DNA of 64,000 nucleotides from an uncultured Methylophaga sp. (GTDB lineage Bacteria > Pseudomonadota > Gammaproteobacteria > GCF-002020875): the NCBI GenBank assembly GCA_937877715.1, contig CALEHW010000059.1, forward strand, positions 1-64,000, given 5' to 3'. Shown piece after piece: positions 36,224 through 43,928 of this stretch (the first letter of the stretch is position 1; each line of letters begins with the position of its first letter). Position numbers and translations under genes: made by a program. The notes beneath the pieces were generated by a model. It saw nothing but the letters and a program-made list of their open reading frames with translations. It was not told the DNA's origin and searched no databases.

Positions 36224-37333
36224 TCAGGGAGATACCTTCAACATCCTCTCCAGCGCCAACCTTGCATATTCTGCTACACCCTCCTCAACCCTGATCTGAT
36301 TAACCACATTGCCATCGAGCAAGTTCTCCAGCGTCCAGAGAAGATGCGGTGGATCAATCCTGAACATTGTAGAACACATACAGACTGTTGGGGACATGAA
36401 GTGGACAGATTTTCCCTCTCCCTTGAACTGCTCATGAAGACGGTTTACCAGATTCAGCTCCGTCCCCACCAACCAACGCGTGCCGGGCTCCGCCTCTGCA
36501 ATTGTCTTGATGATATATTCAGTTGAACCGACGTAGTCTGACTTCTGGCAGACCTCATAGGAGGATTCTGGATGGGAGATAATTTTTGTCTCAGGATGCA
36601 TCTCTTTGAAGCGGTCAATCTGTTCCGGCTTGAACATCTGGTGTACTGAACAGAACCCCTTCCAGAGAATAATTTTCGCATTGTGGATCTCATCCTCGGT
36701 CAGACCACCCATTGGCAGGTCATAATCCCATACCACCATCTGATCGAGCGGGATCCCCATGGTGGCTCCAGTATTTCTGCCGAGATGCTGGTCCGGAAAG
36801 AAGAGCACCTTCTCTCTTTGACTGAATGACCACTCCAGCACATGACGTGCGTTGGTAGAGGTACAGACAATTCCACCATGACGTCCGCAAAAACCCTTCA
36901 GATCAGCGGCAGAATTGATATAGGTGACCGGGGTTATGGTCTCGTCAGGATTTAATATGGTTGATAGCTCCTGCCACGCCTTTTCCACTTTTGGAAGATC
37001 AGCCATATCAGCCATGGAGCAGCCTGCGTTCATGTCGGGAATAACCGAAATCTGATCTGGACGGGAGAGGATATCGGCCACCTCTGCCATAAAGTGAACC
37101 CCACAGAAGACAATGTACTCTGCCTTTGAGTTGGCTGCCTGACGAGAGAGCTTCAGAGAGTCGCCAGAAAAATCGGCATGCCTGAACACCTCCTCCCGCT
37201 GGTAGTGGTGCCCCAGGATAACCAGACGCTCACCTAGTTCCTCTTTGGCCGCAAGGATGCGCTGTTGACACTCCTCATCATCCTGAATGGAGAATGGGTC
37301 TTCTATCTTACGAACTGCTGAGTTTGTAATCAT
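36224..37333 (-). CDS. nadA: Quinolinate synthase NadA
   Basis: NadA condenses iminoaspartate with dihydroxyacetone phosphate to quinolinate for NAD synthesis, using an oxygen-sensitive 4Fe-4S cluster. This 369-residue protein has the three-fold repeated architecture with cluster cysteines in VFCGVHFMAEVA, IVCTSTNARH and TVCMCSTMFR, and the HPESSYEV segment. It lies between aspS and yebC, which are usually adjacent or separated by other genes. No nadB or nadC is nearby. Confidence 0.95.
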   Translation of the reverse strand: MITNSAVRKIEDPFSIQDDEECQQRILAAKEELGERLVILGHHYQREEVFRHADFSGDSLKLSRQAANSKAEYIVFCGVHFMAEVADILSRPDQISVIPDMNAGCSMADMADLPKVEKAWQELSTILNPDETITPVTYINSAADLKGFCGRHGGIVCTSTNARHVLEWSFSQREKVLFFPDQHLGRNTGATMGIPLDQMVVWDYDLPMGGLTEDEIHNAKIILWKGFCSVHQMFKPEQIDRFKEMHPETKIISHPESSYEVCQKSDYVGSTEYIIKTIAEAEPGTRWLVGTELNLVNRLHEQFKGEGKSVHFMSPTVCMCSTMFRIDPPHLLWTLENLLDGNVVNQIRVEEGVAEYARLALERMLKVSP

Positions 37334-37350
37334 CTATTTTTGTATTGTTA

Positions 37351-37379
37351 TGGATCTCCGCCTGCGCGGAGATGACGGT
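37351..37379 (+). repeat. REP-like palindrome, copy R2
   Basis: A variant of the R1 repeat with a perfect 8-bp stem, atctccgc/gcggagat (37354-37361 with 37366-37373), followed by gacggt. Relative to R1 both stem halves have changed (cccc to ctcc, with the matching base in the other half), a compensatory difference. It lies between nadA and aspS. Confidence 0.85.
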
Positions 37380-37410
37380 AATTATATGGAGGTGATGGTT
37401 ATCCCAAACC

Positions 37411-39192
37411 CTATTCCTCAGCCTTTTGCACCTTGCGCAGACGGATATTGAGCTCACGCAGTTGGCGGTCACTTACATGATCCGGTGCTCCCGTTAGCAA
37501 ACAATTGGCTGACTGGGTCTTGGGGAATGCCATCACGTCACGAATAGAGTCCGCGCCCACCATCAGCATAACCAGACGATCTAGACCGAAGGCCATACCG
37601 CCATGCGGAGGGCAGCCATATTTCAGGGCATCAAGCAGGAAACCAAATTTATCCTGTGCCTCTTCATCATCAATTCCCAGCACTTTCAGTACACTCTCTT
37701 GTGTTTCCGGATCATGGATACGGATAGATCCACCACCAATCTCGCTACCGTTGAGAATCATGTCGTAGGCTCGTGAATAGACCTTGCCGGGCTCACCCTC
37801 CAGTAGCTCCAGATGTTCATCATTCGGGGCAGTGAAGGGGTGGTGGATGGAGTTCCAGCGATCAGATTTCTCATCCCACTCGAACATCGGGAAGTCTACC
37901 ACCCAAAGTGGTTTCCACTCATCCGACATAAGGCCACGATCCTCACCCACCTTGACCCGCAGTGCTCCCAGCGCCTCATTGACCACCTTGGCCTTATCTG
38001 CACCAAAGAAGATGAGGTCACCACTGTTGGCACCAGTACGCTCCAGAATACCGGCAATGGTATCGTCCGGTAGGAATTTTACGATTGGGGACTGCAATCC
38101 GTCACGACCACCATCAACATCATTGACCTTAATATAGGCAAGACCACGGGCACCGTAGATACTGACAAATTTAGTGTAGCCATCGATATCCTTGCGACTC
38201 AGGTTGTTACCACCGGGCACGCGGAGTGCAGCAACACGGCCATGCGGATCATTGGCCGGGCCGGAGAAGACCTTGAACTCTACCTCACTCATAAGGTCAG
38301 CTACATCGACCAGCTCCAGCGAGACCCGCAGATCGGGGCGATCCGAGCCATAACGGTGCATCGCCTCGTCATAACTCATCTGCGGGAATTGATCTGGCAA
38401 CTCTGTATCCAGTACATCCTTAAAGAGACCACGAATCATGTTCTCCATCAGCTCCATGATCTGCTCCTCACTGAGGAAGGCGGTCTCGATATCGAGCTGG
38501 GTAAATTCAGGCTGACGGTCAGCACGCAGATCCTCATCACGGAAACAACGGACCACCTGGTAGTAGCGATCCATTCCTGAGACCATCAACAGCTGCTTGA
38601 AGAGCTGAGGAGATTGCGGAAGCGCAAAGAACTCACCAGGGTGGGTACGACTTGGGACCAGATAATCACGCGCGCCCTCGGGGGTGGCACGGGTCAGCAT
38701 TGGGGTCTCAATATCGAGAAAACCATTACTATCCAGGTAATTACGAATGTGACGAGTTGCCGCTGCTCTAAGCCTCATCCGCTGTTGCATCATCGGACGA
38801 CGCAGATCAATATAACGGTAACGCAGGCGAATATCCTCTCCCATACCATCGTCATCAATCATGAATGGCGGGGTGTCAGCACGATTCAGCACCTCAATCT
38901 CGGACACCAGTACCTCTACCTTGCCGGTTGGCATATCCTTGTTGATGGTCCCCTCAGGACGCTCTCTGACCAACCCCTTGATACCCAACACATACTCAGA
39001 ACGCACATGCTCTGCAATCTCAAATGGTTCAGCACGGTCTGGATCAAATACAATTTGTGCCAACCCCTCACGATCACGCAGATCGATAAAAATGACACCA
39101 CCATGGTCCCGACGGCGATTAACCCATCCAGCCAACTGAATCTCCTGACCAATCAGGGACTCATTTAATTCTCCACAATAGTGGCTTCGCAT
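37411..39192 (-). CDS. aspS: Aspartyl-tRNA synthetase AspS
   Basis: This 593-residue class IIb synthetase has an N-terminal OB-fold anticodon-binding domain (about 1-105), motif 2 ([18 protein letters not shown]), the bacterial GAD insertion (about 290-410) and motif 3 ([15 protein letters not shown]). The bacterial-type length matches E. coli (590). It may charge only tRNA-Asp or also tRNA-Asn; no gatCAB is visible to decide. Upstream lies fmdB after the B2 element. Confidence 0.97.
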   Translation of the reverse strand: MRSHYCGELNESLIGQEIQLAGWVNRRRDHGGVIFIDLRDREGLAQIVFDPDRAEPFEIAEHVRSEYVLGIKGLVRERPEGTINKDMPTGKVEVLVSEIEVLNRADTPPFMIDDDGMGEDIRLRYRYIDLRRPMMQQRMRLRAAATRHIRNYLDSNGFLDIETPMLTRATPEGARDYLVPSRTHPGEFFALPQSPQLFKQLLMVSGMDRYYQVVRCFRDEDLRADRQPEFTQLDIETAFLSEEQIMELMENMIRGLFKDVLDTELPDQFPQMSYDEAMHRYGSDRPDLRVSLELVDVADLMSEVEFKVFSGPANDPHGRVAALRVPGGNNLSRKDIDGYTKFVSIYGARGLAYIKVNDVDGGRDGLQSPIVKFLPDDTIAGILERTGANSGDLIFFGADKAKVVNEALGALRVKVGEDRGLMSDEWKPLWVVDFPMFEWDEKSDRWNSIHHPFTAPNDEHLELLEGEPGKVYSRAYDMILNGSEIGGGSIRIHDPETQESVLKVLGIDDEEAQDKFGFLLDALKYGCPPHGGMAFGLDRLVMLMVGADSIRDVMAFPKTQSANCLLTGAPDHVSDRQLRELNIRLRKVQKAEE

Positions 39193-39269
39193 ATTTTTTT
39201 CCTTGTTACTCTATTTCAACAATTCTCGATGCAACCAGAATCGATACTACTAAAAAACCTGACAAGTTC

Positions 39270-39367
39270 GTCTGTTTCTGTTCTGAGACCATCAGTAGCC
39301 AGGAATGGCTACCGCTGGGTGTACATGGATGTATTTACAGCATGTCTCAGAATAGAGATAGACAGAC
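39270..39367 (-). repeat. Inverted-repeat element, family B, copy B2 (decayed, reverse orientation)
   Basis: On the minus strand this contains a diverged copy of the family B head (agccaggaatggct and tgtacatggatgta on the plus strand match the reverse complement of the others). It is flanked by arms of about 22 nt that share ttctgagac/gtctcagaa and gtctgt/acagac. It occupies the 198-bp spacer between fmdB and aspS, otherwise empty. Confidence 0.7.
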
Positions 39368-39389
39368 CTGCTATACTAAGTGCCCCTAA

Positions 39390-39659
39390 TCAATCACCAC
39401 AACAACAGCTACCGCCCCCACAGGATGATCCTGATGCCGGTTCACTCTTCCCAGAGTCAGTCATGTTTTTCTTCTCTCCGGTCTTGAAGTCACTCTCATA
39501 CCAACCTCCTCCAGAGAGACGGAAACCAGCTGCAGAGATCTGTTTTTTTAGGGCAGATTTTCCACAAGCTGGGCACTCCGTCAGTGGTGCATCACTCATC
39601 TTCTGGAGTTTCTCCATATGGTGACCGCAACCGCCACAAACATACTCATAAATTGGCAT
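39390..39659 (-). CDS. FmdB-family zinc-ribbon protein
   Basis: This 89-residue putative regulatory protein begins MPIYEYVCGGCGHHMEKLQKM and has two CxxC knuckles, Cys8/Cys11 and Cys29/Cys32, forming a single zinc ribbon. The tail is low complexity and ends in a Gly/Cys cluster (SCGGGSCCCGD) that could bind more metal. It is upstream of aspS, its standard neighbour in gammaproteobacteria. The function is not established. Confidence 0.92.
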   Translation of the reverse strand: MPIYEYVCGGCGHHMEKLQKMSDAPLTECPACGKSALKKQISAAGFRLSGGGWYESDFKTGEKKNMTDSGKSEPASGSSCGGGSCCCGD

Positions 39660-39729
39660 TTATCTAATCCTTCAAACGCAATTGGACTATTATACCAATC
39701 TCTCAATAAACAGGGCACAAAACTAAATA

Positions 39730-41514
39730 ATGCACAGCTCCTTTACCCGCATGCCCTCCTCCTCCCGGCAAGACTGGAGAACAATTAGGTCTCTACTCCC
39801 CTATCTGTGGGAATACCGTTATCGGGCTGGGCTTGCTATCGGCTCACTAATTCTGGCTAAACTGGCAAATGTTGCTGTCCCACTACTACTCAAGGAGATT
39901 GTAGACACCTTTGACCAGAGTCGTGAAGTCGTTCTGATACTGCCACTTGCCCTCTTGATCGGGTATGGGTTAATGCGTGCAGGCAGCGCTTTCTTCAATG
40001 AGTTACGGGATGCAATTTTTGCCAAGGTGCGGCACGGTATTGTGAGAGAGATCTCCATTAGCTTTATGGCTCACCTCCATAACCTCTCACTGCGCTTCCA
40101 TTTGGATCGCAAGACCGGTGGCATTACCCGAGAAATGGAACGTGGTACCCGCTCCATCAGCTCACTCTTCAACATGCTGCTCTTCAATATCATCCCTACT
40201 CTGGTGGAGGTTGGGCTGATTGCGATCATCCTGCTTGCAAACTACAACCCCTGGTTTGCCATCATTACCTTCGCCACAGTTGCCATCTATATCACTGTCA
40301 CCTTTGCAATTACCAACTGGCGGATGAAATTTCGGGTTGCGATGAACAAGCGAGACTCCGAAGCCAGTATCCAGGCGGTCGACAGCCTGATCAACTATGA
40401 GACGGTAAAATACTTTGGAAATGAGAGGTATGAGCTAGATCAGTACGACAGACAGATGCGCAGCTGGGAAGTGGCGGCAGTAAAGAGCCAGACTTCAATG
40501 TCAGCACTTAACTTTATACAGGCCTTCATTATCGCCATCGGTGTCACCATAATCATGGTAATGGCTGGACAGGGGGTTGTGGATGGTGAAATGACAATTG
40601 GTGATCTGGTACTGGTCAACACCTTTCTACTCCAGCTCTTTATCCCACTTGGTTTTCTGGGAATGGTATATAGCCAAATAAAACACGCCCTCTCCGATAT
40701 CGACATGATGTTTCAGCTACTGGAGAAGAAGCCGGAGATTGAGGATCACCCAGGTGCCACAACCCTGAACCCCGGTGATGGTGAAATTGAGTTTAACAAT
40801 GTCAGCTTTAGCTATAACCCTGATCGCCCTATCCTCCACAACATCAGCTTCCGTCTGCCTGCAGGAAAGAAGGTAGCAGTGGTGGGGCAGAGTGGTTCCG
40901 GAAAATCAACTCTGGCACGCCTACTGTTTCGCTTCTACGATGTTGATAGCGGCCAAATCACCATTAATGGGACTGATATCAGAGACGTTACCCAACGCAG
41001 TTTACGATCAGCGGTAGGTATCGTCCCCCAGGATACGGTCCTCTTCAACCATACGATCCACTACAACATTGAGTATGCAAAACCAGAGGCATCCCAGGCT
41101 GATATTGAGCATGCAGCCAGAATGGCCAATATCCATGACTTTATTGTCTCACTGCCACAAGGGTATGAATCCACTGTTGGGGAGCGTGGCCTAAAACTCT
41201 CAGGTGGTGAAAAACAGCGCATTGCCATCACTCGCGCCATCCTCAAGAACCCACCAATTATGGTCTTTGATGAGGCCACATCCTCTCTTGATTCAGCTGC
41301 GGAAAGGATAATCAACAGCTCACTTAGAGAGATCAGCACCCACCACACAACCCTGGTAATTGCCCACCGCCTCTCCACCATTGCCGATGCTGATGAAATT
41401 CTAGTGATGGATACAGGACGCATTATTGAACATGGCACCCATAATGAGCTGATTGATATGGATGGGAATTATGCCAACATGTGGCGCCTACAGCAGGAGC
41501 AAAGGGAGAGATAA
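39730..41514 (+). CDS. Atm1/HMT1-type ABC exporter (fused TMD-NBD)
   Basis: This 594-residue half-transporter has six membrane helices (about 35-310) and a C-terminal ATPase with Walker A GQSGSGKST (about 386-394), signature LSGGEKQR (about 490-497), Walker B IMVFDEAT and H-loop IAHRLS. The N-terminal segment LLPYLWEYRYRAGLAI, and GVTIIMVMAGQGVVDGEMTIGDLV, resemble the Atm1/HMT1 (AarA-like) group that exports glutathione-linked or metal/persulfide cargo. The substrate is not evident. It stands alone, followed by rfaH. Confidence 0.88.
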   Translation: MHSSFTRMPSSSRQDWRTIRSLLPYLWEYRYRAGLAIGSLILAKLANVAVPLLLKEIVDTFDQSREVVLILPLALLIGYGLMRAGSAFFNELRDAIFAKVRHGIVREISISFMAHLHNLSLRFHLDRKTGGITREMERGTRSISSLFNMLLFNIIPTLVEVGLIAIILLANYNPWFAIITFATVAIYITVTFAITNWRMKFRVAMNKRDSEASIQAVDSLINYETVKYFGNERYELDQYDRQMRSWEVAAVKSQTSMSALNFIQAFIIAIGVTIIMVMAGQGVVDGEMTIGDLVLVNTFLLQLFIPLGFLGMVYSQIKHALSDIDMMFQLLEKKPEIEDHPGATTLNPGDGEIEFNNVSFSYNPDRPILHNISFRLPAGKKVAVVGQSGSGKSTLARLLFRFYDVDSGQITINGTDIRDVTQRSLRSAVGIVPQDTVLFNHTIHYNIEYAKPEASQADIEHAARMANIHDFIVSLPQGYESTVGERGLKLSGGEKQRIAITRAILKNPPIMVFDEATSSLDSAAERIINSSLREISTHHTTLVIAHRLSTIADADEILVMDTGRIIEHGTHNELIDMDGNYANMWRLQQEQRER

Positions 41515-41525
41515 AGAACCTGAAA

Positions 41526-41545
41526 AATACGTAATAATACGTAAT
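41526..41545 (+). promoter_or_regulatory. Tandem 10-bp repeat upstream of rfaH
   Basis: AATACGTAAT occurs twice without a gap (41526-41535, 41536-41545), and each copy contains the palindrome TACGTA. It ends 6 bp before the candidate -35, the place expected for an activator or repressor site one helical turn apart. The binding protein is unknown. Confidence 0.45.
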
Positions 41546-41551
41546 TCAATC

Positions 41552-41579
41552 TTGATATTAATCTGCCATACTCTATTCT
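41552..41579 (+). promoter_or_regulatory. Candidate rfaH promoter
   Basis: TTGATA (41552-41557) and TATTCT (41574-41579) with a 16-bp spacer would start transcription near 41586, about 28 nt before the GTG start of rfaH. Confidence 0.45.
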
Positions 41580-41613
41580 CACAACATGGACTAAGGAAGA
41601 GCAAGGAGAGAGC

Positions 41614-42162
41614 GTGAGCACGAGCACGAAAGCAAACCACAACGAGTCACCTCGTTGGTATCTTCTCGCCAGCAAACCAAAAGATGAGGAGCGGGCCCGG
41701 CTCAACTTGGAACAGCAGGGCTATACAATCTATCTACCGATGGTAAAACGGGAACGTCGCTGTCGCGGCAAGACTACCGTCAATACCGAGCCCCTATTTC
41801 CCCGTTACCTCTTTATTAAATTAGATCGTGAAAATGACAATTGGGCACCCATCCGCTCTACCTACGGGGTCTCCGGACTAGTTGGATTTGGTTCGACTCG
41901 CACCAACTACATACCCATACCTAGACAGGTTGTTGACTCACTAAAAAGTCATGAGGATGAGTTTGGCATCCATCAGCTAGAGCGTGCCGAGTGGTTCTGT
42001 GAGGGTAATTGCGTACGCATCACAAGCGGGCCATTTGCCGAGATTGAGGGGGTATTCATGATGGATGATGGTCTCCATCGCTCAATGGTTCTGATCGAGA
42101 TGCTCGGCAAACAGCAGCATATTGCTGTTGAGAATAGTCAACTAGCACCCTGCTGCCACTGA
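41614..42162 (+). CDS. rfaH: Transcription antiterminator RfaH
   Basis: This 182-residue NusG paralogue lets RNA polymerase read through long polysaccharide and surface-structure operons. The NGN domain starts PRWYLLASKPKDEERARLNLEQQGY and has the PLFPRYLFIKLD and GLVGFG segments that distinguish RfaH from NusG. A C-terminal KOW domain (about 125-180) follows. It starts with GTG behind a strong Shine-Dalgarno (aaggagaga). A likely client is the wzb-wza-wzc operon, but I found no ops element there. Confidence 0.9.
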   Translation: MSTSTKANHNESPRWYLLASKPKDEERARLNLEQQGYTIYLPMVKRERRCRGKTTVNTEPLFPRYLFIKLDRENDNWAPIRSTYGVSGLVGFGSTRTNYIPIPRQVVDSLKSHEDEFGIHQLERAEWFCEGNCVRITSGPFAEIEGVFMMDDGLHRSMVLIEMLGKQQHIAVENSQLAPCCH

Positions 42163-42177
42163 TACAAGCTATCAATT

Positions 42178-42299
42178 GTTGCATAAGTAGTGGCAGCTCC
42201 TGCGCCTACAGCGCGCTCGAGTACATCCTTGTATCGCTCGACTACGGCCTTCCATGGCCGCAGACGGCTGTAGCTCAGGACTTCCAAAACTTATGCAAC
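42178..42299 (+). repeat. Inverted-repeat element, family B, copy B3
   Basis: Arms of about 34 nt (42178-42212 and 42267-42299) begin with 11 perfect pairs (gttgcataagt) and end with tacagc/gctgta. The head (42213-42266) carries gtacatccttgtatcgctcg and the inner hairpin ctacggcc/ggccgcag. It lies between rfaH and the SDR gene. Confidence 0.85.
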
Positions 42300-42336
42300 G
42301 CTTTATACGAAGTACAAGGTACACGTGATGCTGCGC

Positions 42337-42342
42337 TATACT
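42337..42342 (+). promoter_or_regulatory. -10-like box just before the SDR start
   Basis: TATACT ends 7 nt before the GTG at 42350, so transcription would begin at about the start codon itself. There is no Shine-Dalgarno between them. A -35 is not obvious. A leaderless mRNA is possible. Confidence 0.4.
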
Positions 42343-42349
42343 GCATGGC

Positions 42350-43201
42350 GTGTCTATCTCACCTAAATCAATTCTGATCACCGGCTGCTCCAGTGGTATT
42401 GGTCTGCGCTGTGCTGAAATCTTAAAGGAACGTGGGTGGCGGGTATTTGCAACTGCCCGCAATGTCGAGGATGTCACCACCCTGAAAGAGCATGGATTCG
42501 AATCGGTTCAGCTCGATCTGGACAGATCAGAGAGCATCCACTCAGCCCTTGATTTTGTGTTGCAACAGAGCGGTGGCACTCTGGATGGGCTTTTCAATAA
42601 TGGCGCCTATGGACAACCAGGTGCGGTTGAGGATCTAAGCAGAGAGACCATGCGCAGACAGTTTGAGACCAACCTCTTTGGTACCACCGAACTGACCAAT
42701 GCCGTAATCCCAATTATGCGCAGGCAGGGGCATGGGCGCATCATCTTCAACAGCTCCGTACTGGGGTTTGTGGTGATGCCCTACCGTGGCGCCTACAATG
42801 CCAGTAAATTCGCCCTGGAGGGGCTTGCTGACACAATGCGTCTGGAGCTTGATAGAAGTGGGATTCATGTCTCACTTATTCAGCCGGGACCAATTGAGTC
42901 CAGCTTTCGAAAGAATGCCTACCTGGCCTTTAAAAACAGCATCAACCCAGCCAACAGCCACCACAAGGCCAATTACGAGGCGATGGAGAAACGTCTAAAA
43001 AAACCTGGTCCTGCTGCGCCGTTTACCCTGCCTGCAGATGCAGTTGCAGATAAACTGATCCATGCACTGGAGAGTCACCGACCCAGGACACGCTACCCGG
43101 TAACCTTTCCCACCCATCTGTTCGCAATCCTCAGACGTCTCCTGCCTGACCGCTGGCTAGACAAACTACTGATCAAGGCATCTGGTGACGGCAAGCGATG
43201 A
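42350..43201 (+). CDS. Short-chain dehydrogenase/reductase (classical SDR)
   Basis: This 283-residue classical SDR has the cofactor motif TGCSSGIG near the N-terminus, NNGAYGQPG (NNAG-like), catalytic Ser in NSSVLGFV and the YNASK pair. An Arg-rich segment after the cofactor strand (ATARN) hints at NADP. The C-terminal 30 residues are basic and hydrophobic (HLFAILRRLLPDRWLDKLL), perhaps membrane-associated. The substrate cannot be told. The start is GTG without a ribosome site. Confidence 0.88.
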   Translation: MSISPKSILITGCSSGIGLRCAEILKERGWRVFATARNVEDVTTLKEHGFESVQLDLDRSESIHSALDFVLQQSGGTLDGLFNNGAYGQPGAVEDLSRETMRRQFETNLFGTTELTNAVIPIMRRQGHGRIIFNSSVLGFVVMPYRGAYNASKFALEGLADTMRLELDRSGIHVSLIQPGPIESSFRKNAYLAFKNSINPANSHHKANYEAMEKRLKKPGPAAPFTLPADAVADKLIHALESHRPRTRYPVTFPTHLFAILRRLLPDRWLDKLLIKASGDGKR

Positions 43202-43281
43202 TTGATTTTATTAATCCGCTCATTTAACATGATAATAAATCTATTCCGTACATAATTATCTCCAGGGGAGGAGAGAATCAG

Positions 43282-43725
43282 ATGAGCAAAGAGACGCTGC
43301 CAGTTGCCAAAGCTGCAAAGGAGCTTGGTATAAGCCGTGGAGAGATCCAGCAAAAGATCCGGTCTGGGGAGCTAGAGACCTTTGAGGGGCGGGTGACCAT
43401 GACCCAGCTGCAATCAGTCTTCCCCGCAGCAGAGAAGATGAAGACATCCTCAATTCTTGAGAAGATAAATTTTATCAAGGACAACGCATACCTAAACCGG
43501 GTTCAGACCGCACATATCCCTGATCAATATACCCTTATGGGACAGGTCCAACGGCTGCGGATGGAACTACGGATGGCGCGAGAGGAGAAGATGGCCCACC
43601 TTAGGCTTATCCACGCCCTAGGCAGCAACCTTGAGGCAATGCAAAAGGATTGTGACGATAAGCAGAAGACCCTGGTTAAGAGCCTTCTGAATATGATTGC
43701 TCGAGGTTCAGAACAGCAGAAGTAA
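43282..43725 (+). CDS. Small protein with N-terminal helix-turn-helix and coiled coil
   Basis: I do not recognise this 147-residue protein as a named family. Residues 6-45 (LPVAKAAKELGISRGEIQQKIRSGEL, then FEGRVTMTQLQSVFP) look like the MerR/excisionase-type winged helix-turn-helix used for DNA or protein binding. Residues about 80-140 form a heptad-like, Met- and Arg-rich helix (LRMELRMAREEKMAHLRLIHAL). A strong Shine-Dalgarno (ggggaggaga) precedes it. It is followed by element A2 and faces clpB. A transcription regulator is the simplest reading. Confidence 0.7.
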   Translation: MSKETLPVAKAAKELGISRGEIQQKIRSGELETFEGRVTMTQLQSVFPAAEKMKTSSILEKINFIKDNAYLNRVQTAHIPDQYTLMGQVQRLRMELRMAREEKMAHLRLIHALGSNLEAMQKDCDDKQKTLVKSLLNMIARGSEQQK

Positions 43726-43736
43726 CTATCTGTATA

Positions 43737-43926
43737 TCCATTACTCACCCCATGCCAGAGATATCTTTATCTCCTCGAAGACTGCTTCCCTCCATGCTTT
43801 TTGACTATTTCTCAGCGCCTGTCAAAACTCGCTGCGCTCAGACCTCTATCTGAAAAATAGTTAAAAAATTATGGCGCAGTCAACTTGTCGATAAAGATAT
43901 CTCTGGCACGGGGCAAGCAGTTACGA
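43737..43926 (-). repeat. Inverted-repeat element, family A, copy A2 (reverse orientation)
   Basis: Arms of about 85 nt include a perfect 19-bp block (43753-43771 with 43890-43908). The loop on the minus strand (43825-43844) is tgagcgcagcgagttt. The sequence after the loop (gacaggcgctgagaaatagtcaaaaag, read in two parts) and the outer actcaccccatg are shared with copy A4. It fills the convergent spacer before the clpB 3' end. Confidence 0.88.
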
Positions 43927-43928
43927 TA

